Origin: Methylotenera_A sp031422335
Lineage (GTDB): Bacteria > Pseudomonadota > Gammaproteobacteria > Burkholderiales > Methylophilaceae
Reading direction: 5' to 3'
Assembly (NCBI GenBank): GCA_031422335.1
Contig: JANOQW010000034.1
Span: 133,272 to 197,271, forward strand
DNA: 64,000 nucleotides
Shown here: piece after piece, positions 17,226 through 25,820 of the stretch
Layout of the letters: every line of letters begins with the position of its first letter
Position numbering within the stretch: position 1 is the first letter of the stretch
Translations under genes and position numbers: made by a program
Notes under the pieces: generated by a model
What the model saw: only the letters and a program-made list of their open reading frames with translations
Told to the model about the DNA's origin: nothing
Database searches by the model: none

Positions 17226-17717
17226 TTACTTATAATATGCGTAAGCAAATACGGCCAGCATGGTCAGCACCAGCACAATTTTAACCGCCAGCGCCAACAC
17301 AAAACCCAGCCCCGCCGCTATGCCTACAGTCGTCGCTTTGGTGGTAGCCTCTTTGCTGGTATTTTTATGCGTTATAAGCTCGCCGATAATTGCGCCGATG
17401 GCAGGGCCAACAATCAAACCAACAATACCGCCAGCTATACCGACAATTGCACCAATGGCAGCACCCCACAGCGCATATTTACTGGCACCCGCTTTTTTGG
17501 CGGTTACCACCGAAGCGAAAAAATCCACCGCCCAAGCCATGGATGCAATGAGCCCTATCATTACCATGGTTAAAATACTCACTTGATCGAACCCGCCATG
17601 CCAAGCAGCCAATAACAAGCCAGCAAATACCAAAGGCACCCCCGGCAACATAGGTAAAATAGTGCCCGCAATACCGATGGTGACTAATAAAATTGCTACG
17701 ATAATTTGCCAATCCAT
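17226..17717 (-). CDS. DUF456 family membrane protein
   Basis: A 163-residue hydrophobic protein with the DUF456 layout: an N-terminal GTILPMLPGVPLVFAGLLLAAW, a soluble-looking short stretch, and a glycine-zipper region (ALWGAAIGAIVGIAGGIVGL and GPAIGAIIGELI) before a final membrane helix. Function is unknown. The ribosome site AAGGAG lies 7 bases before the ATG and fixes the start. It is a single gene between two palindromic repeats. Confidence 0.88.
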   Translation of the reverse strand: MDWQIIVAILLVTIGIAGTILPMLPGVPLVFAGLLLAAWHGGFDQVSILTMVMIGLIASMAWAVDFFASVVTAKKAGASKYALWGAAIGAIVGIAGGIVGLIVGPAIGAIIGELITHKNTSKEATTKATTVGIAAGLGFVLALAVKIVLVLTMLAVFAYAYYK

Positions 17718-17763
17718 TATGATCTCCTTAATATAATCGTATAAAACGATATTTAAATGATTA

Positions 17764-17799
17764 GCCTACAGGCCGCATGGATATTGGCTCGCAGGGCAT
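17764..17799 (-). repeat. 39-bp palindromic repeat, copy 4 (intergenic, orientation B)
   Basis: GCCTACAGG arm, core CCGCATGGATATTGGCTC, then GCAGGGCATG. It sits between mtgA and the DUF456 gene, both on the minus strand. Confidence 0.8.
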
Positions 17800-17847
17800 G
17801 TATTTTGGCGTGTGAATAATGCGCTTTAGCGCATATATTCCACGGAC

Positions 17848-17865
17848 AAGCCAAATACTGGCTTA
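17848..17865 (-). repeat. Short hairpin repeat (copy 2), possible mtgA terminator
   Basis: Read on the minus strand this is AAGCCAGTATTTGGCTTG, identical to the core at 12158-12175. It begins just past the mtgA stop and could fold as a weak terminator; there is no long T-run. Confidence 0.65.
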
Positions 17866-17869
17866 GTTT

Positions 17870-18604
17870 TTATGGCAGCTCTGCGAAACGCATACGTGCT
17901 TGAATTGTGGCTGTGCGCCGATTCAAATAACGCGTGCTGCGGTGCTTGTCGTAAAACCTTGGGTTAGGCACCATGGCCGCCAATTTGGCCGATTGCGTTT
18001 TACCCAAGCCGCCTGCGCTGGTTTTAAAGTAATGCCGCGCGGCGGCCTCTGCACCAAATACGCCATTGCCCCACTCAATCATGTTTAAATAAATCTCTAA
18101 AATGCGGCGTTTAGTCAGCATTTTTTCTAACATGAGTGTAATCACTGCCTCTTCTGCCTTGCGCCACGGTGTACGGCTACTAGATAAAAATAAGTTCTTG
18201 GCGAGTTGTTGGCTAATGGTCGACCCGCCACCCACAATTTTGCCTTTTTTAATATTTTTCTCGTAGGCTTTCTCAATACCTTCCCAATCAAAACCTTCGT
18301 GGTGCTTAAATTTGCTGTCTTCACTCGCCACCACTGCGCGTTTTAGGTGATTAGATATTTTGTCATAATCGACCCATTTGTGCTTTAACTCGGCATCTGG
18401 TTTGGCTTCTTGCATCACGCTTAGCCGCGCATTCATAAAAGAACTGGTGCTAGGGTTAAATTTAATCCACCACACAATATGCAAAAACACCCACAACTGG
18501 TACAAAATTAAATAGGTAAAAAATAAGACGATGACTCTTTTGAATAGCCCACCAAAACCCATTGGTGCGGCGTTTGGTTTGGTGTTAAGTAGCCAGCGTA
18601 TCAT
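17870..18604 (-). CDS. mtgA: Monofunctional peptidoglycan glycosyltransferase
   Basis: A GT51 enzyme that polymerises lipid II into glycan strands without a transpeptidase domain. It has 244 residues, with one N-terminal membrane anchor (VIVLFFTYLILYQLWVFL) and the GT51 motifs RAVVASEDSKFKHHEGFDW (catalytic Glu), GGGSTISQQLAKNLFL, RKAEEAVITLMLEKMLTKRRILEIYLN and WGNGVFGAEAAARHYF. The ATG at 18602-18604 overlaps the aroE stop (ATGA), so translation is coupled; the longer frame is not used. This aroE-mtgA pair is widespread in betaproteobacteria. Confidence 0.95.
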   Translation of the reverse strand: MIRWLLNTKPNAAPMGFGGLFKRVIVLFFTYLILYQLWVFLHIVWWIKFNPSTSSFMNARLSVMQEAKPDAELKHKWVDYDKISNHLKRAVVASEDSKFKHHEGFDWEGIEKAYEKNIKKGKIVGGGSTISQQLAKNLFLSSSRTPWRKAEEAVITLMLEKMLTKRRILEIYLNMIEWGNGVFGAEAAARHYFKTSAGGLGKTQSAKLAAMVPNPRFYDKHRSTRYLNRRTATIQARMRFAELP

Positions 18605-19428
18605 GCGTTGCGCAACTGTGCGATAACAGGGGCGGTTTGTGGCCTTACACCGCGCCAAATGTAAAACGCCTCAGCAGCTTGTTCCACCAGCATACCTAGG
18701 CCGTCTGCCACTTGCGCGCCATTTGCACGCGCTTGCGTCATAAAAGGCGTTTCGCGACCATACATCATGTCGTAAGCCAAACAATTTTTAGCAAAAATAG
18801 TATTTGGAATTGGTAGAGCGGTATCGCTTAAACCAGTAGAGGTTGCGTTGATCACAATATCAAATTGTTGATTTTTTAAATTTTCAAAACTGCTCGCTAC
18901 ACCTTGCCAAGCTTTATCATGCAACTTACTTACCACTTTTTCAGCCTTCTCTAACGTGCGATTTGCAACGACTAGGATTTCAGGTTTTTCTACGAGTAAT
19001 GGCTGAAATACACCTTCAGCAGCTCCACCAGCGCCTAGTAGTAAAACCCTTTTACCTTTCAGCATATTACCTAAATTTTCTGTAATGTCTTTTATCAGAC
19101 CGCTGCTATCCGTGTTATGCGTGTAAACATGACCACCATCAAATTTTAAAGTATTCACAGCCGAAGCTAATTTTGCATCTGGTGAGTAAGAATGAAAAAG
19201 GTCATACGCCTCAAACTTAAAGGGCACTGTCACATTTGCACCTTTATAGCCCTTGTCCATTAATTCAAATACTTTGTCTTTGAAACCGCCCAAAGGAGCC
19301 AAAATTGCCTCATAGCTAATGTCTTGGGGAGTATCTGTATTTTCAAATTGTTTTGCAAATGCAGAATGAATTAGTGGCGATTTACTATGTGCTATTGGGT
19401 TGCCTATAACGGCGTACTTATCTGTCAT
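18601..19428 (-). CDS. aroE: Shikimate dehydrogenase
   Basis: AroE reduces 3-dehydroshikimate with NADPH in aromatic amino-acid synthesis. The 275-residue protein shows the substrate site YAVIGNPIAHSKSPLIHSAF, the catalytic Lys in NVTVPFK, Asp in AVNTLK...HNTDSSGLI, the Rossmann GAGGAAEGV, and the C-terminal DGLGMLVEQAAEAF. It is complete and of normal length. It lies between a rhodanese gene (3 bp gap) and mtgA (4 bp overlap), so the three form an operon. Confidence 0.95.
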   Translation of the reverse strand: MTDKYAVIGNPIAHSKSPLIHSAFAKQFENTDTPQDISYEAILAPLGGFKDKVFELMDKGYKGANVTVPFKFEAYDLFHSYSPDAKLASAVNTLKFDGGHVYTHNTDSSGLIKDITENLGNMLKGKRVLLLGAGGAAEGVFQPLLVEKPEILVVANRTLEKAEKVVSKLHDKAWQGVASSFENLKNQQFDIVINATSTGLSDTALPIPNTIFAKNCLAYDMMYGRETPFMTQARANGAQVADGLGMLVEQAAEAFYIWRGVRPQTAPVIAQLRNA

Positions 19429-19431
19429 GCT

Positions 19432-19878
19432 TCAATTAGTCCAAGGCAAATCTGCATGCTTCCAACCATTAATGAGGGTACGTTGATTTTGCGCGTTTGG
19501 CGCACCTTCAAAGCCTTCTGACATATTAAATGCATGTGCAAAACCCAGTTGCTGCGCCACCACAGCCGCATTATGGCTGCGGCCACCCGTGCGGCACATA
19601 AAGATTACTGTGGCATTTTTATCCACTTGCGCTAGCAATTGCGCGGAAAAATCCGCATTTGGCACCATGCCAGGGTAAAACGCCCATTCAATCGCTATTG
19701 CGTTTGGAATGCGGCCCACCAGCTCAAGCTCGGCGCGGCTACGCACATCTACCAACACGGTGGTTGGCTCACGTAAAACCTCAAAAGCTTCTTGCGGCGT
19801 CACTTCACCCGCGTAAGGCAAGCTTTTTGCAGCGGCACGTTGATTGGCTGTAATTAAAATATTAATGCGTGTGGTCAT
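19432..19878 (-). CDS. Single-domain rhodanese-like sulfurtransferase
   Basis: A 148-residue cytoplasmic protein with one rhodanese domain. TPQEAFEVL and VLVDVRSRAELELVGRIPNA precede the active-site loop CRTGGRS, whose Cys would carry the persulfide. The substrate is unknown. No signal peptide is seen. AGGAG lies 7 bases before the ATG. First gene of the rhodanese-aroE-mtgA operon, divergent from glnA. Confidence 0.88.
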   Translation of the reverse strand: MTTRINILITANQRAAAKSLPYAGEVTPQEAFEVLREPTTVLVDVRSRAELELVGRIPNAIAIEWAFYPGMVPNADFSAQLLAQVDKNATVIFMCRTGGRSHNAAVVAQQLGFAHAFNMSEGFEGAPNAQNQRTLINGWKHADLPWTN

Positions 19879-19959
19879 GGCAAACTCCTACCTAAAAGCA
19901 AGCAACAAAATCACACAAATTATAGCGCGAAATTAAATATAATTATTGCAATCAATAAC

Positions 19960-20004
19960 GCACTAATATAGTGCATTTTTATGGTGCATGCACATTATTT
20001 GCGC
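19960..20004 (+). promoter_or_regulatory. Tandem NtrC-type enhancer sites upstream of glnA
   Basis: Site 1 (19960-19974) is a GCAC-N7-GTGC dyad, matching the NtrC half-site spacing. Site 2 (19990-20004) is GCAC-N7-GCGC. They are 30 bp apart centre to centre and about 80-110 bp upstream of the sigma-54 promoter, the usual enhancer position. The glnA-ntrBC cluster supports this. Confidence 0.75.
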
Positions 20005-20065
20005 ATGCTGTTTTGAGTGTTTTTGCTAAGTGAATGACTAAAAACCGATTTTTGCTATTTTTCGC

Positions 20066-20081
20066 TGGCACAGTTCCTGCT
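20066..20081 (+). promoter_or_regulatory. Sigma-54 (RpoN) promoter of glnA
   Basis: TGGCACAGTTCCTGCT carries the invariant GG and GC elements with exactly ten bases between them, one base different from the TTGC box of the consensus. It is 72 bp before the glnA start and downstream of NtrC-type sites. Confidence 0.88.
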
Positions 20082-20153
20082 AAAATAGCTATAGTTAAAG
20101 ATTTAATTAATTAATTTGTTTTTTGTCTAAATTCATCGTCTAGGAGATTTTTG

Positions 20154-21563
20154 ATGTCAGTGGCTAAAGTAATGAAAATGGTAAAAGATAACGACATTAA
20201 ATTTGTCGATTTTCGTTTTACCGATACGCGCGGTAAAGAACAACACGTAACCGTGCCTGTTTCTGCGTTTAATGAAGAAAAATTTACTGAAGGCCACGCA
20301 TTTGACGGCTCTTCAATCGCAGGCTGGAAAGGTATTCAAGCTTCTGATATGCAATTGATGCCTGACGCTTCAACTGCCAATATTGACCCATTTATGGACG
20401 AACCAACACTGATTTTAACGTGTGATGTGGTTGACCCAACTGATGGTAAAGGCTATGAACGTGACCCACGCAGCTTAGCAAAACGTGCTGAAGCTTATTT
20501 AAAATCAACTGGTTTAGGCGATACTGCTTATTTTGGTCCAGAACCAGAATTCTTCATTTTTGATTCAATTAATTGGTCTGTAGAAATGTCTGGCAGCTCA
20601 GTTAGAATCAATTCAGAAGAGGCCGCATGGTCATCATCTGAAAAATTTGAAGGTGGCAATACAGGCCATCGTCCAGGTGTTAAAGGTGGTTATTTCCCAG
20701 TGCCTCCAGTCGATTCATTGCAAGATGTACGTTCTGCTATGTGTATGACACTAGAAGCCATGGGTGTGCCTGTTGAAGTGCATCACCATGAAGTGGCTAC
20801 GGCTGGCCAATGTGAAATTGGTACTAAATTCAGCACATTAGTACAACGCGCTGACTGGACTCAACTATTGAAATACGTAGTGTTGAACACAGCACACGCT
20901 TATGGCAAAACAGCGACATTTATGCCAAAACCAATGTTTGGCGATAACGGTTCTGGCATGCACGTGCACCAATCTATTTGGAAAGATGGCAAAAACTTGT
21001 TCGCAGGTAACGGCTACGCAGGTTTAAGTGATTTCGCTTTGTATTACATCGGCGGCATCATCAAACATGCACGCGCGTTAAACGCGATTACTAACCCAGG
21101 TACTAACTCTTACAAACGCTTAGTGCCTCATTACGAAGCACCAGTAAAACTAGCATATTCAGCTAAAAACCGCTCTGCTGCGATTCGTATTCCATTCGTT
21201 CACGGTGAAAAAGCACGTCGCGTTGAAGCACGTTTCCCAGATCCAATCGCTAACCCATACTTGGCTTTCTCTGCTTTGATGATGGCAGGTTTAGATGGCG
21301 TACAAAACAAAATTCACCCAGGTGAGCCAGCAACTAAAGATTTGTACCATCTGCCACCAGAAGAAGATGCATTGATTCCAACCGTATGTTCATCATTAGA
21401 GCAAGCGCTGGAATATTTGGATACTGACCGCGAGTTCCTGACCCGTGGTGGCGTATTTACCAATGATTGGATTGATGCTTACATTGCGTTAAAAATGGAA
21501 GAAGTCACCAAAATCCGTCAAACGCCGCATCCTGTTGAGTTTAGCATGTACTATTCATGCTAA
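20154..21563 (+). CDS. glnA: Glutamine synthetase type I
   Basis: GlnA assimilates ammonium by ATP-dependent amidation of glutamate. The protein has 469 residues from the ATG at 20154; AGGAG lies 7 bases upstream. Class I signatures are present: FDGSSIAGWKGI, GPEPEFFIFD, EVHHHEVATAGQCEIG (metal and ammonium site), NGSGMHVHQSIWKDG, and NPGTNSYKRLVPHYEAPV. The adenylylation Tyr is Y398 in DLYHLPPEE, so activity should be tuned by GlnE. The promoter is sigma-54-dependent with NtrC sites, and ntrBC lie downstream. A separate terminator follows, so glnA can be transcribed alone. Confidence 0.97.
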   Translation: MSVAKVMKMVKDNDIKFVDFRFTDTRGKEQHVTVPVSAFNEEKFTEGHAFDGSSIAGWKGIQASDMQLMPDASTANIDPFMDEPTLILTCDVVDPTDGKGYERDPRSLAKRAEAYLKSTGLGDTAYFGPEPEFFIFDSINWSVEMSGSSVRINSEEAAWSSSEKFEGGNTGHRPGVKGGYFPVPPVDSLQDVRSAMCMTLEAMGVPVEVHHHEVATAGQCEIGTKFSTLVQRADWTQLLKYVVLNTAHAYGKTATFMPKPMFGDNGSGMHVHQSIWKDGKNLFAGNGYAGLSDFALYYIGGIIKHARALNAITNPGTNSYKRLVPHYEAPVKLAYSAKNRSAAIRIPFVHGEKARRVEARFPDPIANPYLAFSALMMAGLDGVQNKIHPGEPATKDLYHLPPEEDALIPTVCSSLEQALEYLDTDREFLTRGGVFTNDWIDAYIALKMEEVTKIRQTPHPVEFSMYYSC

Positions 21564-21617
21564 ACCAGTTTCAGCTTACGCACTAAAAAAGGGCAGCCTA
21601 GCTGCACTGTAGTAAAT

Positions 21618-21643
21618 AAAAAAGCAGCTTCGGCTGCTTTTTT
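21618..21643 (+). terminator. Intrinsic terminator of glnA
   Basis: Stem GCAGC / GCTGC with a very stable TTCG tetraloop, six A on the left and six T on the right, 54 bp past the glnA stop. A weaker GGCAGC-CTA-GCTGCA inverted repeat precedes it at 21592-21606. Confidence 0.93.
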
Positions 21644-21756
21644 GTTGGCTTAGATTTGTTGCACCTTTTGCACTTATGCCTTTTCATACTAAACAAGTCA
21701 ACCATAATAGCTAATACTTCGTTGCATACTGTAACAGTCTCATCTAAACTATTAAT

Positions 21757-22299
21757 ATGATTAAACATTTTACTCTTATAAGTATTCTATTAGCCGCATT
21801 TTTGTTGCCGCAGTTCGCGCTTGCCGAGATCTATAAACACGTCGGTCCAGATGGCCGTATTACTTATTCTAACGTCAAAATTAAAGGCGCTAAAAAACTA
21901 GATTTAGAACCCGCTGACACCAGCTTTGGAACTGGCGCAAGCAGAGGCGACGGCAATGAAGGCAGTACAGCAAAACGTCAATCTGCAACGCGCACAGCCA
22001 CGCCAGCCAGCTTTCCTAAGGTAGATGCTGGCACACAGAACCAGCGTGATGGTAAACGTAAAGATATTTTACAAAGCGAATTAGATGCTGAGAAAAAAGC
22101 GCTAGATGATGCTAAAAAAGCCTACGCTGAAGGCGCATCAAACCCCGAAGTTTACAGAAAAAAGAATGCTGATGGTTCTTCTAGTACGTTCAGAAACGTG
22201 CCTAAGTTTGATGAGAAAATGAAAGGCTTACAGGCCGAAGTTGATGTGCATCAACGTAATATTGATTTGCTAGAAAAAGAAATCAGTAATATTAATTAA
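21757..22299 (+). CDS. Secreted DUF4124-domain protein with coiled-coil tail
   Basis: A 180-residue exported protein. The signal peptide runs to about FALA-EIYK. The DUF4124 domain follows at once (YKHVGPDGRITYSNVKIKGAK), then a Ser/Thr/Gly-rich linker and a long charged helix (residues about 105-175) likely to form a coiled coil. Genes like this lie between glnA and ntrB in many betaproteobacteria, but no function is known. It starts 193 bp after glnA, beyond the glnA terminator. A second DUF4124 gene is at 59452. Confidence 0.82.
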   Translation: MIKHFTLISILLAAFLLPQFALAEIYKHVGPDGRITYSNVKIKGAKKLDLEPADTSFGTGASRGDGNEGSTAKRQSATRTATPASFPKVDAGTQNQRDGKRKDILQSELDAEKKALDDAKKAYAEGASNPEVYRKKNADGSSSTFRNVPKFDEKMKGLQAEVDVHQRNIDLLEKEISNIN

Positions 22300-22327
22300 T
22301 CATTTTTTGCTCGTTTTATCCCAATTT

Positions 22328-22351
22328 AAGCCAGCCTAAAAAAGCTGGCTT
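22328..22351 (+). terminator. Hairpin after the DUF4124 gene
   Basis: Perfect 8-bp arms AAGCCAGC / GCTGGCTT around an A-rich loop, 29 bp past the stop, followed by ATGTTTTG. A probable but weak terminator separating this gene from ntrB. Confidence 0.65.
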
Positions 22352-22415
22352 ATGTTTTGCTTGAGCCTTTAGTATGCAAACAAGCAAACCATCAATTGCG
22401 ATACAATCTTAGGCT

Positions 22416-23510
22416 ATGGTCCAAAACATTCCATCTGGTTACACTGGCTTAGAGCACCTAGCCACAGCCACCATGCTGCTTAATCAAGCGCATCAAATCG
22501 TTTATGCCAACCCAAGTGCAGAAGTGCTATTTGCGCTAAGTGCCACGCAAATTCACCATAGCCATATTTCTGAAGTATTTTTGCACTGCGAAATTTTGCA
22601 ATTGGCGATTGATAATGCAGTTAAAAATGATAGCCCGTATCGCGAGCATGAATTTGCCATCACCACGGTGCGTCAGCAATCGTTTGCAGTCACTTGCACT
22701 GTGACGCCGGTAGATATTGGCGAGGCTAATTTGCTACTAGAGTTTCAGCAGATGGATCAGCAATTGCGCATTGCGCGCGAGGAGCGCATGCTGATTCAGC
22801 AACAAGCCAACTCGGAACTTTTACGCAACCTTGCGCATGAAATTCGCAATCCGCTAGGTGGCTTGCGTGGTGCGGCGCAACTGCTAGAACATGAGCTACC
22901 GAACCCAAGTTTGCGCGAATATACGCAAGTGATTATTAAAGAGGCTGATAGGCTGCAAAGCCTGATGGATAGGCTGCTAGTGCCGCACCGCGTGCCAAAA
23001 TATGAGCCTACCAACATCCATGAGGTGCTAGAACGCGTGCGCAGTTTGCTGCTGGCCGAATCACCCAATAATATCAAAGTACGTCGTGATTACGATACCA
23101 GCTTGCCTGACCTGATTGGCGACCGCGAAAAACTGATACAAACCGTGCTGAACATCGCGCGCAACGCGGTGCAAGCCATGCAATCAAATGGCACGAAAAA
23201 CGCCGAGGTAGTGCTGAGAACACGCGCCGAGCGCCAAGTGACGCTAGCTAAAAAGCGTTATCGGGTGGCCATTAAATTGCAAATTAGCGACAATGGCCCT
23301 GGCATTCCAGTGGATATTCGCGATAAAATTTTCTACCCGCTGGTATCTGGGCGCGAAGGCGGTAGCGGGCTAGGGCTTGCTTTAGCGCAAACCTTTATCA
23401 CGCAACACCACGGCATGATAGATTGCGAAAGCCAGCCTGGTAACACTGTGTTTACCATCTTGCTGCCAGTGGAAAGTAGCGTCATTAAACATGCCATTAT
23501 TCAGCAATAA
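22416..23510 (+). CDS. ntrB: Nitrogen regulation histidine kinase NtrB
   Basis: NtrB (GlnL) phosphorylates and dephosphorylates NtrC under control of PII. The 364-residue cytoplasmic protein has an N-terminal PAS domain (residues about 12-115), the phosphoacceptor helix NLAHEIRNPLGGLRGAAQLL with H141, and a HATPase domain: N-box NIARNAVQAM, G1 ISDNGPGIP and G2 GREGGSGLGLALA. There is no membrane segment. It is followed 23 bp later by ntrC. PII genes are not in the window. Confidence 0.94.
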   Translation: MVQNIPSGYTGLEHLATATMLLNQAHQIVYANPSAEVLFALSATQIHHSHISEVFLHCEILQLAIDNAVKNDSPYREHEFAITTVRQQSFAVTCTVTPVDIGEANLLLEFQQMDQQLRIAREERMLIQQQANSELLRNLAHEIRNPLGGLRGAAQLLEHELPNPSLREYTQVIIKEADRLQSLMDRLLVPHRVPKYEPTNIHEVLERVRSLLLAESPNNIKVRRDYDTSLPDLIGDREKLIQTVLNIARNAVQAMQSNGTKNAEVVLRTRAERQVTLAKKRYRVAIKLQISDNGPGIPVDIRDKIFYPLVSGREGGSGLGLALAQTFITQHHGMIDCESQPGNTVFTILLPVESSVIKHAIIQQ

Positions 23511-23533
23511 CAAATTCTAATTTAGAGAGCACA

Positions 23534-24922
23534 ATGAAACCAATTTGGATTTTAGACGACGATAAATCAATCCGCTGGGTGTTTGAGAAAGCGCTAGCGC
23601 GCACCGATTTAGAGTTTAAAACATTTTCATCGGTGGCCGAGGCCATGAATGCGCTTAACAGCGAACAGCCGCAAGTTGTGGTTAGCGACATCCGCATGCC
23701 CAATGGCTCTGGGCTAGATTTTTTAGCCGAGATTAAACAACGCTACCCAGATATTCCTGTGATTATTATGACGGCGTATTCTGACCTTGAGAGCGCCGTT
23801 GCAGCATTTCAGGGCGGCGCATTCGAATATTTAGCCAAACCGTTTGATGTGGACCAAGCCATTGACGTGATTAAGCGCGCAGTAGAAGAAAGCATGCGCC
23901 AAGCAGTGGATGATGTTGCGTTAGAAGAAACGCCAGAAATTATTGGCCAAGCACCTGCCATGCAAGAAGTATTTCGTGCGATTGGACGGCTTAGCCGTAG
24001 CCATGCCACGGTGCTGATTAACGGCGAATCTGGTAGCGGTAAAGAGCTAGTCGCTAGTGCCTTGCATAAACACAGCCCGCGCGCTGAAAAGCCGTTTATT
24101 GCCATCAATACGGCGGCTATTCCAAAAGATTTATTAGAATCAGAACTTTTCGGCCACGAGCGCGGCGCGTTTACTGGCGCTGCTGCTGCACGCCGTGGAC
24201 GATTTGAGCAAGCAGATAACGGGACGTTGTTCCTTGACGAAATTGGTGACATGCCAGCTGACTTGCAAACACGGCTGTTGCGGGTATTGAGCGATGGCCA
24301 ATTTTATCGTGTGGGCGGACATCAGCCATTAAAAGTGAATGTACGCGTAATTGCTGCCACCCACCAAGATTTAGAAGAACGTGTGAAGCTAGGATTATTC
24401 CGCGAAGATTTATTTCACCGCCTAAACGTGATTCGTCTTCGCCTGCCACCTTTAAGAGAGCGCCGCGAAGATATTCCGCACCTTACCAAGCATTTTCTTG
24501 CGCACAGCGCGCAAGAGTTAGGTGTAGAACCTAAACAGCTTTCAGCTGCAGCCCTGCGCTATTTAACCGCTGTGAATTGGAGCGGTAATGTACGTCAGCT
24601 TGAGAATGTCTGCCATTGGCTTACAGTGATGGCGCCTGGGAAAAATGTCGATGTAGCCGATTTACCGCCAGAACTGAAAGAAGATACGGCAAAAGCTTCT
24701 AGCACACAATCTTGGCAAGAGGCACTAGCGCTTGAAGTGGCAGATGCGCTTAACCGTGGCGAGCAAAACGTGCTAGAACCGCGCACCAAAGAGTTTGAAC
24801 GGGTGATGATAGTGAAAGCCCTGCAACACACTGATGGCCGCCGCATAGAAGCCGCCAATCAGTTAGGCATGGGGCGTAATACGCTCACACGTAAAATTCA
24901 AGAGTTGGGTATAGACGACTAG
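23534..24922 (+). CDS. ntrC: Nitrogen regulator NtrC (sigma-54 activator)
   Basis: A 462-residue enhancer-binding response regulator. The receiver domain (1-120) has the acidic pair DDD at 8-10, phosphoacceptor D52 in VVVSDIRMPNGSG, and K in YLAKPFD. The AAA+ domain has Walker A GESGSGKE, the sigma-54 contact loop GAFTGA, and Walker B GTLFLDEIGDM. The Fis-type helix-turn-helix at the C-terminus is RRIEAANQLGMGRNTLTRKI. GAGAG precedes the ATG. It likely activates glnA through the sites at 19960-20004. Confidence 0.95.
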   Translation: MKPIWILDDDKSIRWVFEKALARTDLEFKTFSSVAEAMNALNSEQPQVVVSDIRMPNGSGLDFLAEIKQRYPDIPVIIMTAYSDLESAVAAFQGGAFEYLAKPFDVDQAIDVIKRAVEESMRQAVDDVALEETPEIIGQAPAMQEVFRAIGRLSRSHATVLINGESGSGKELVASALHKHSPRAEKPFIAINTAAIPKDLLESELFGHERGAFTGAAAARRGRFEQADNGTLFLDEIGDMPADLQTRLLRVLSDGQFYRVGGHQPLKVNVRVIAATHQDLEERVKLGLFREDLFHRLNVIRLRLPPLRERREDIPHLTKHFLAHSAQELGVEPKQLSAAALRYLTAVNWSGNVRQLENVCHWLTVMAPGKNVDVADLPPELKEDTAKASSTQSWQEALALEVADALNRGEQNVLEPRTKEFERVMIVKALQHTDGRRIEAANQLGMGRNTLTRKIQELGIDD

Positions 24923-24961
24923 TTTTATATTATTTAATATTTTTACTACGAGAAAAAATTA

Positions 24962-25000
24962 ATGCCTCACAAGCCAATATCCATGGGGCTTGCAGAGCAT
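24962..25000 (+). repeat. 39-bp palindromic repeat, copy 5 (intergenic, orientation A)
   Basis: ATGCCTCACAAGCC, core AATATCCATGG, GGCTTGCAGAGCAT. It lies between the convergent ends of ntrC and the gene at 25037, 40 bp past ntrC. Confidence 0.82.
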
Positions 25001-25036
25001 CGAAATGGTGGTAATCGTTTAAATTACTTAAAAAAG

Positions 25037-25711
25037 TTAAATATTAATCGCATTTACCCGACTAATTGGAAACACGCTTTGTTTTTGCGCATCAATTTTG
25101 CTTACAAAAAACACCTGCGCTAAGCGTGAATCTTCAAGCGTTTTACCAAAGAAATTATTCGCCGCATGAAAATGCCGCCCTTCATAAATAATCAGTGTGT
25201 TATACATATTATTTACCCGAACAATCTCGTCAAACATATTGTGGTAGCTAGTATCCATGGCAATTTCACCTGTTTTAAAACGCACATCGTTGTTCACTAA
25301 AGCTTGCTGATATTTGGCTTCATCAAAGCTTTTATTGGGCTTAAATAACGAGGTCCCGCTATTTAACGGTGCATCAGGCGTTAAATACAATACGCCTGCA
25401 AATACTGTATTGTGATCCGTGTGAATTACGCCTTGGCTAAACTCTGCACTTACGCTTTGAAAGCTGGTGGTGATCAGCCAGCGCATGGTGTCATGCTCTG
25501 CATTATGGAAAACTGAGACTAATTTTGTGCAAATTTTATCGTAAAGCAGCTTATTAAGATTAGATAAATCTTGCGTTCTAGCGCCAGGGTAAACGTATTC
25601 AATATTAGGTACTTGTTTGCAGTAGGTAAATTTTTGCGCCAAAGCAAATTTTCGAATGACATCAGGGTTTTGGTAGAAGTTTTCTATTACTGCAACAGGG
25701 TATAAATTCAT
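25037..25711 (-). CDS. Possible 2OG-Fe(II)-oxygenase-fold protein (DUF6445-like)
   Basis: A 224-residue soluble protein of uncertain family. It opens with VAVIENFYQNPDVIRKFAL, a pattern seen in prolyl-hydroxylase-like proteins, and contains HTDH (H97, D99), then AGVLYLTPDAPLNSGTSLF, and near the end IIYEGRHFHAANNFFGK with LEDSRLAQVFF. H97/D99, H182 and R196 could be the HxD...H metal triad and the oxoglutarate Arg. This resembles DUF6445 proteins. It is a single gene flanked by a repeat and the inverted GIY-YIG locus. Substrate unknown; the enzyme assignment is inference. Confidence 0.6.
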   Translation of the reverse strand: MNLYPVAVIENFYQNPDVIRKFALAQKFTYCKQVPNIEYVYPGARTQDLSNLNKLLYDKICTKLVSVFHNAEHDTMRWLITTSFQSVSAEFSQGVIHTDHNTVFAGVLYLTPDAPLNSGTSLFKPNKSFDEAKYQQALVNNDVRFKTGEIAMDTSYHNMFDEIVRVNNMYNTLIIYEGRHFHAANNFFGKTLEDSRLAQVFFVSKIDAQKQSVFPISRVNAINI

Positions 25712-25820
25712 TGTTTACATTTCAAAATATATTAAATTTACCTAGATACGATTATAACAAAGCTTATTGCGAGAAGTGAAATAGGTAGCAAACAGCATTG
25801 TCTTTGCGAGGAAATAAGTG

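Noticed and set aside
23809..24252. 147-codon antisense frame in ntrC
   Set aside because: Long antisense frame over conserved AAA+ sequence, explained by codon bias.
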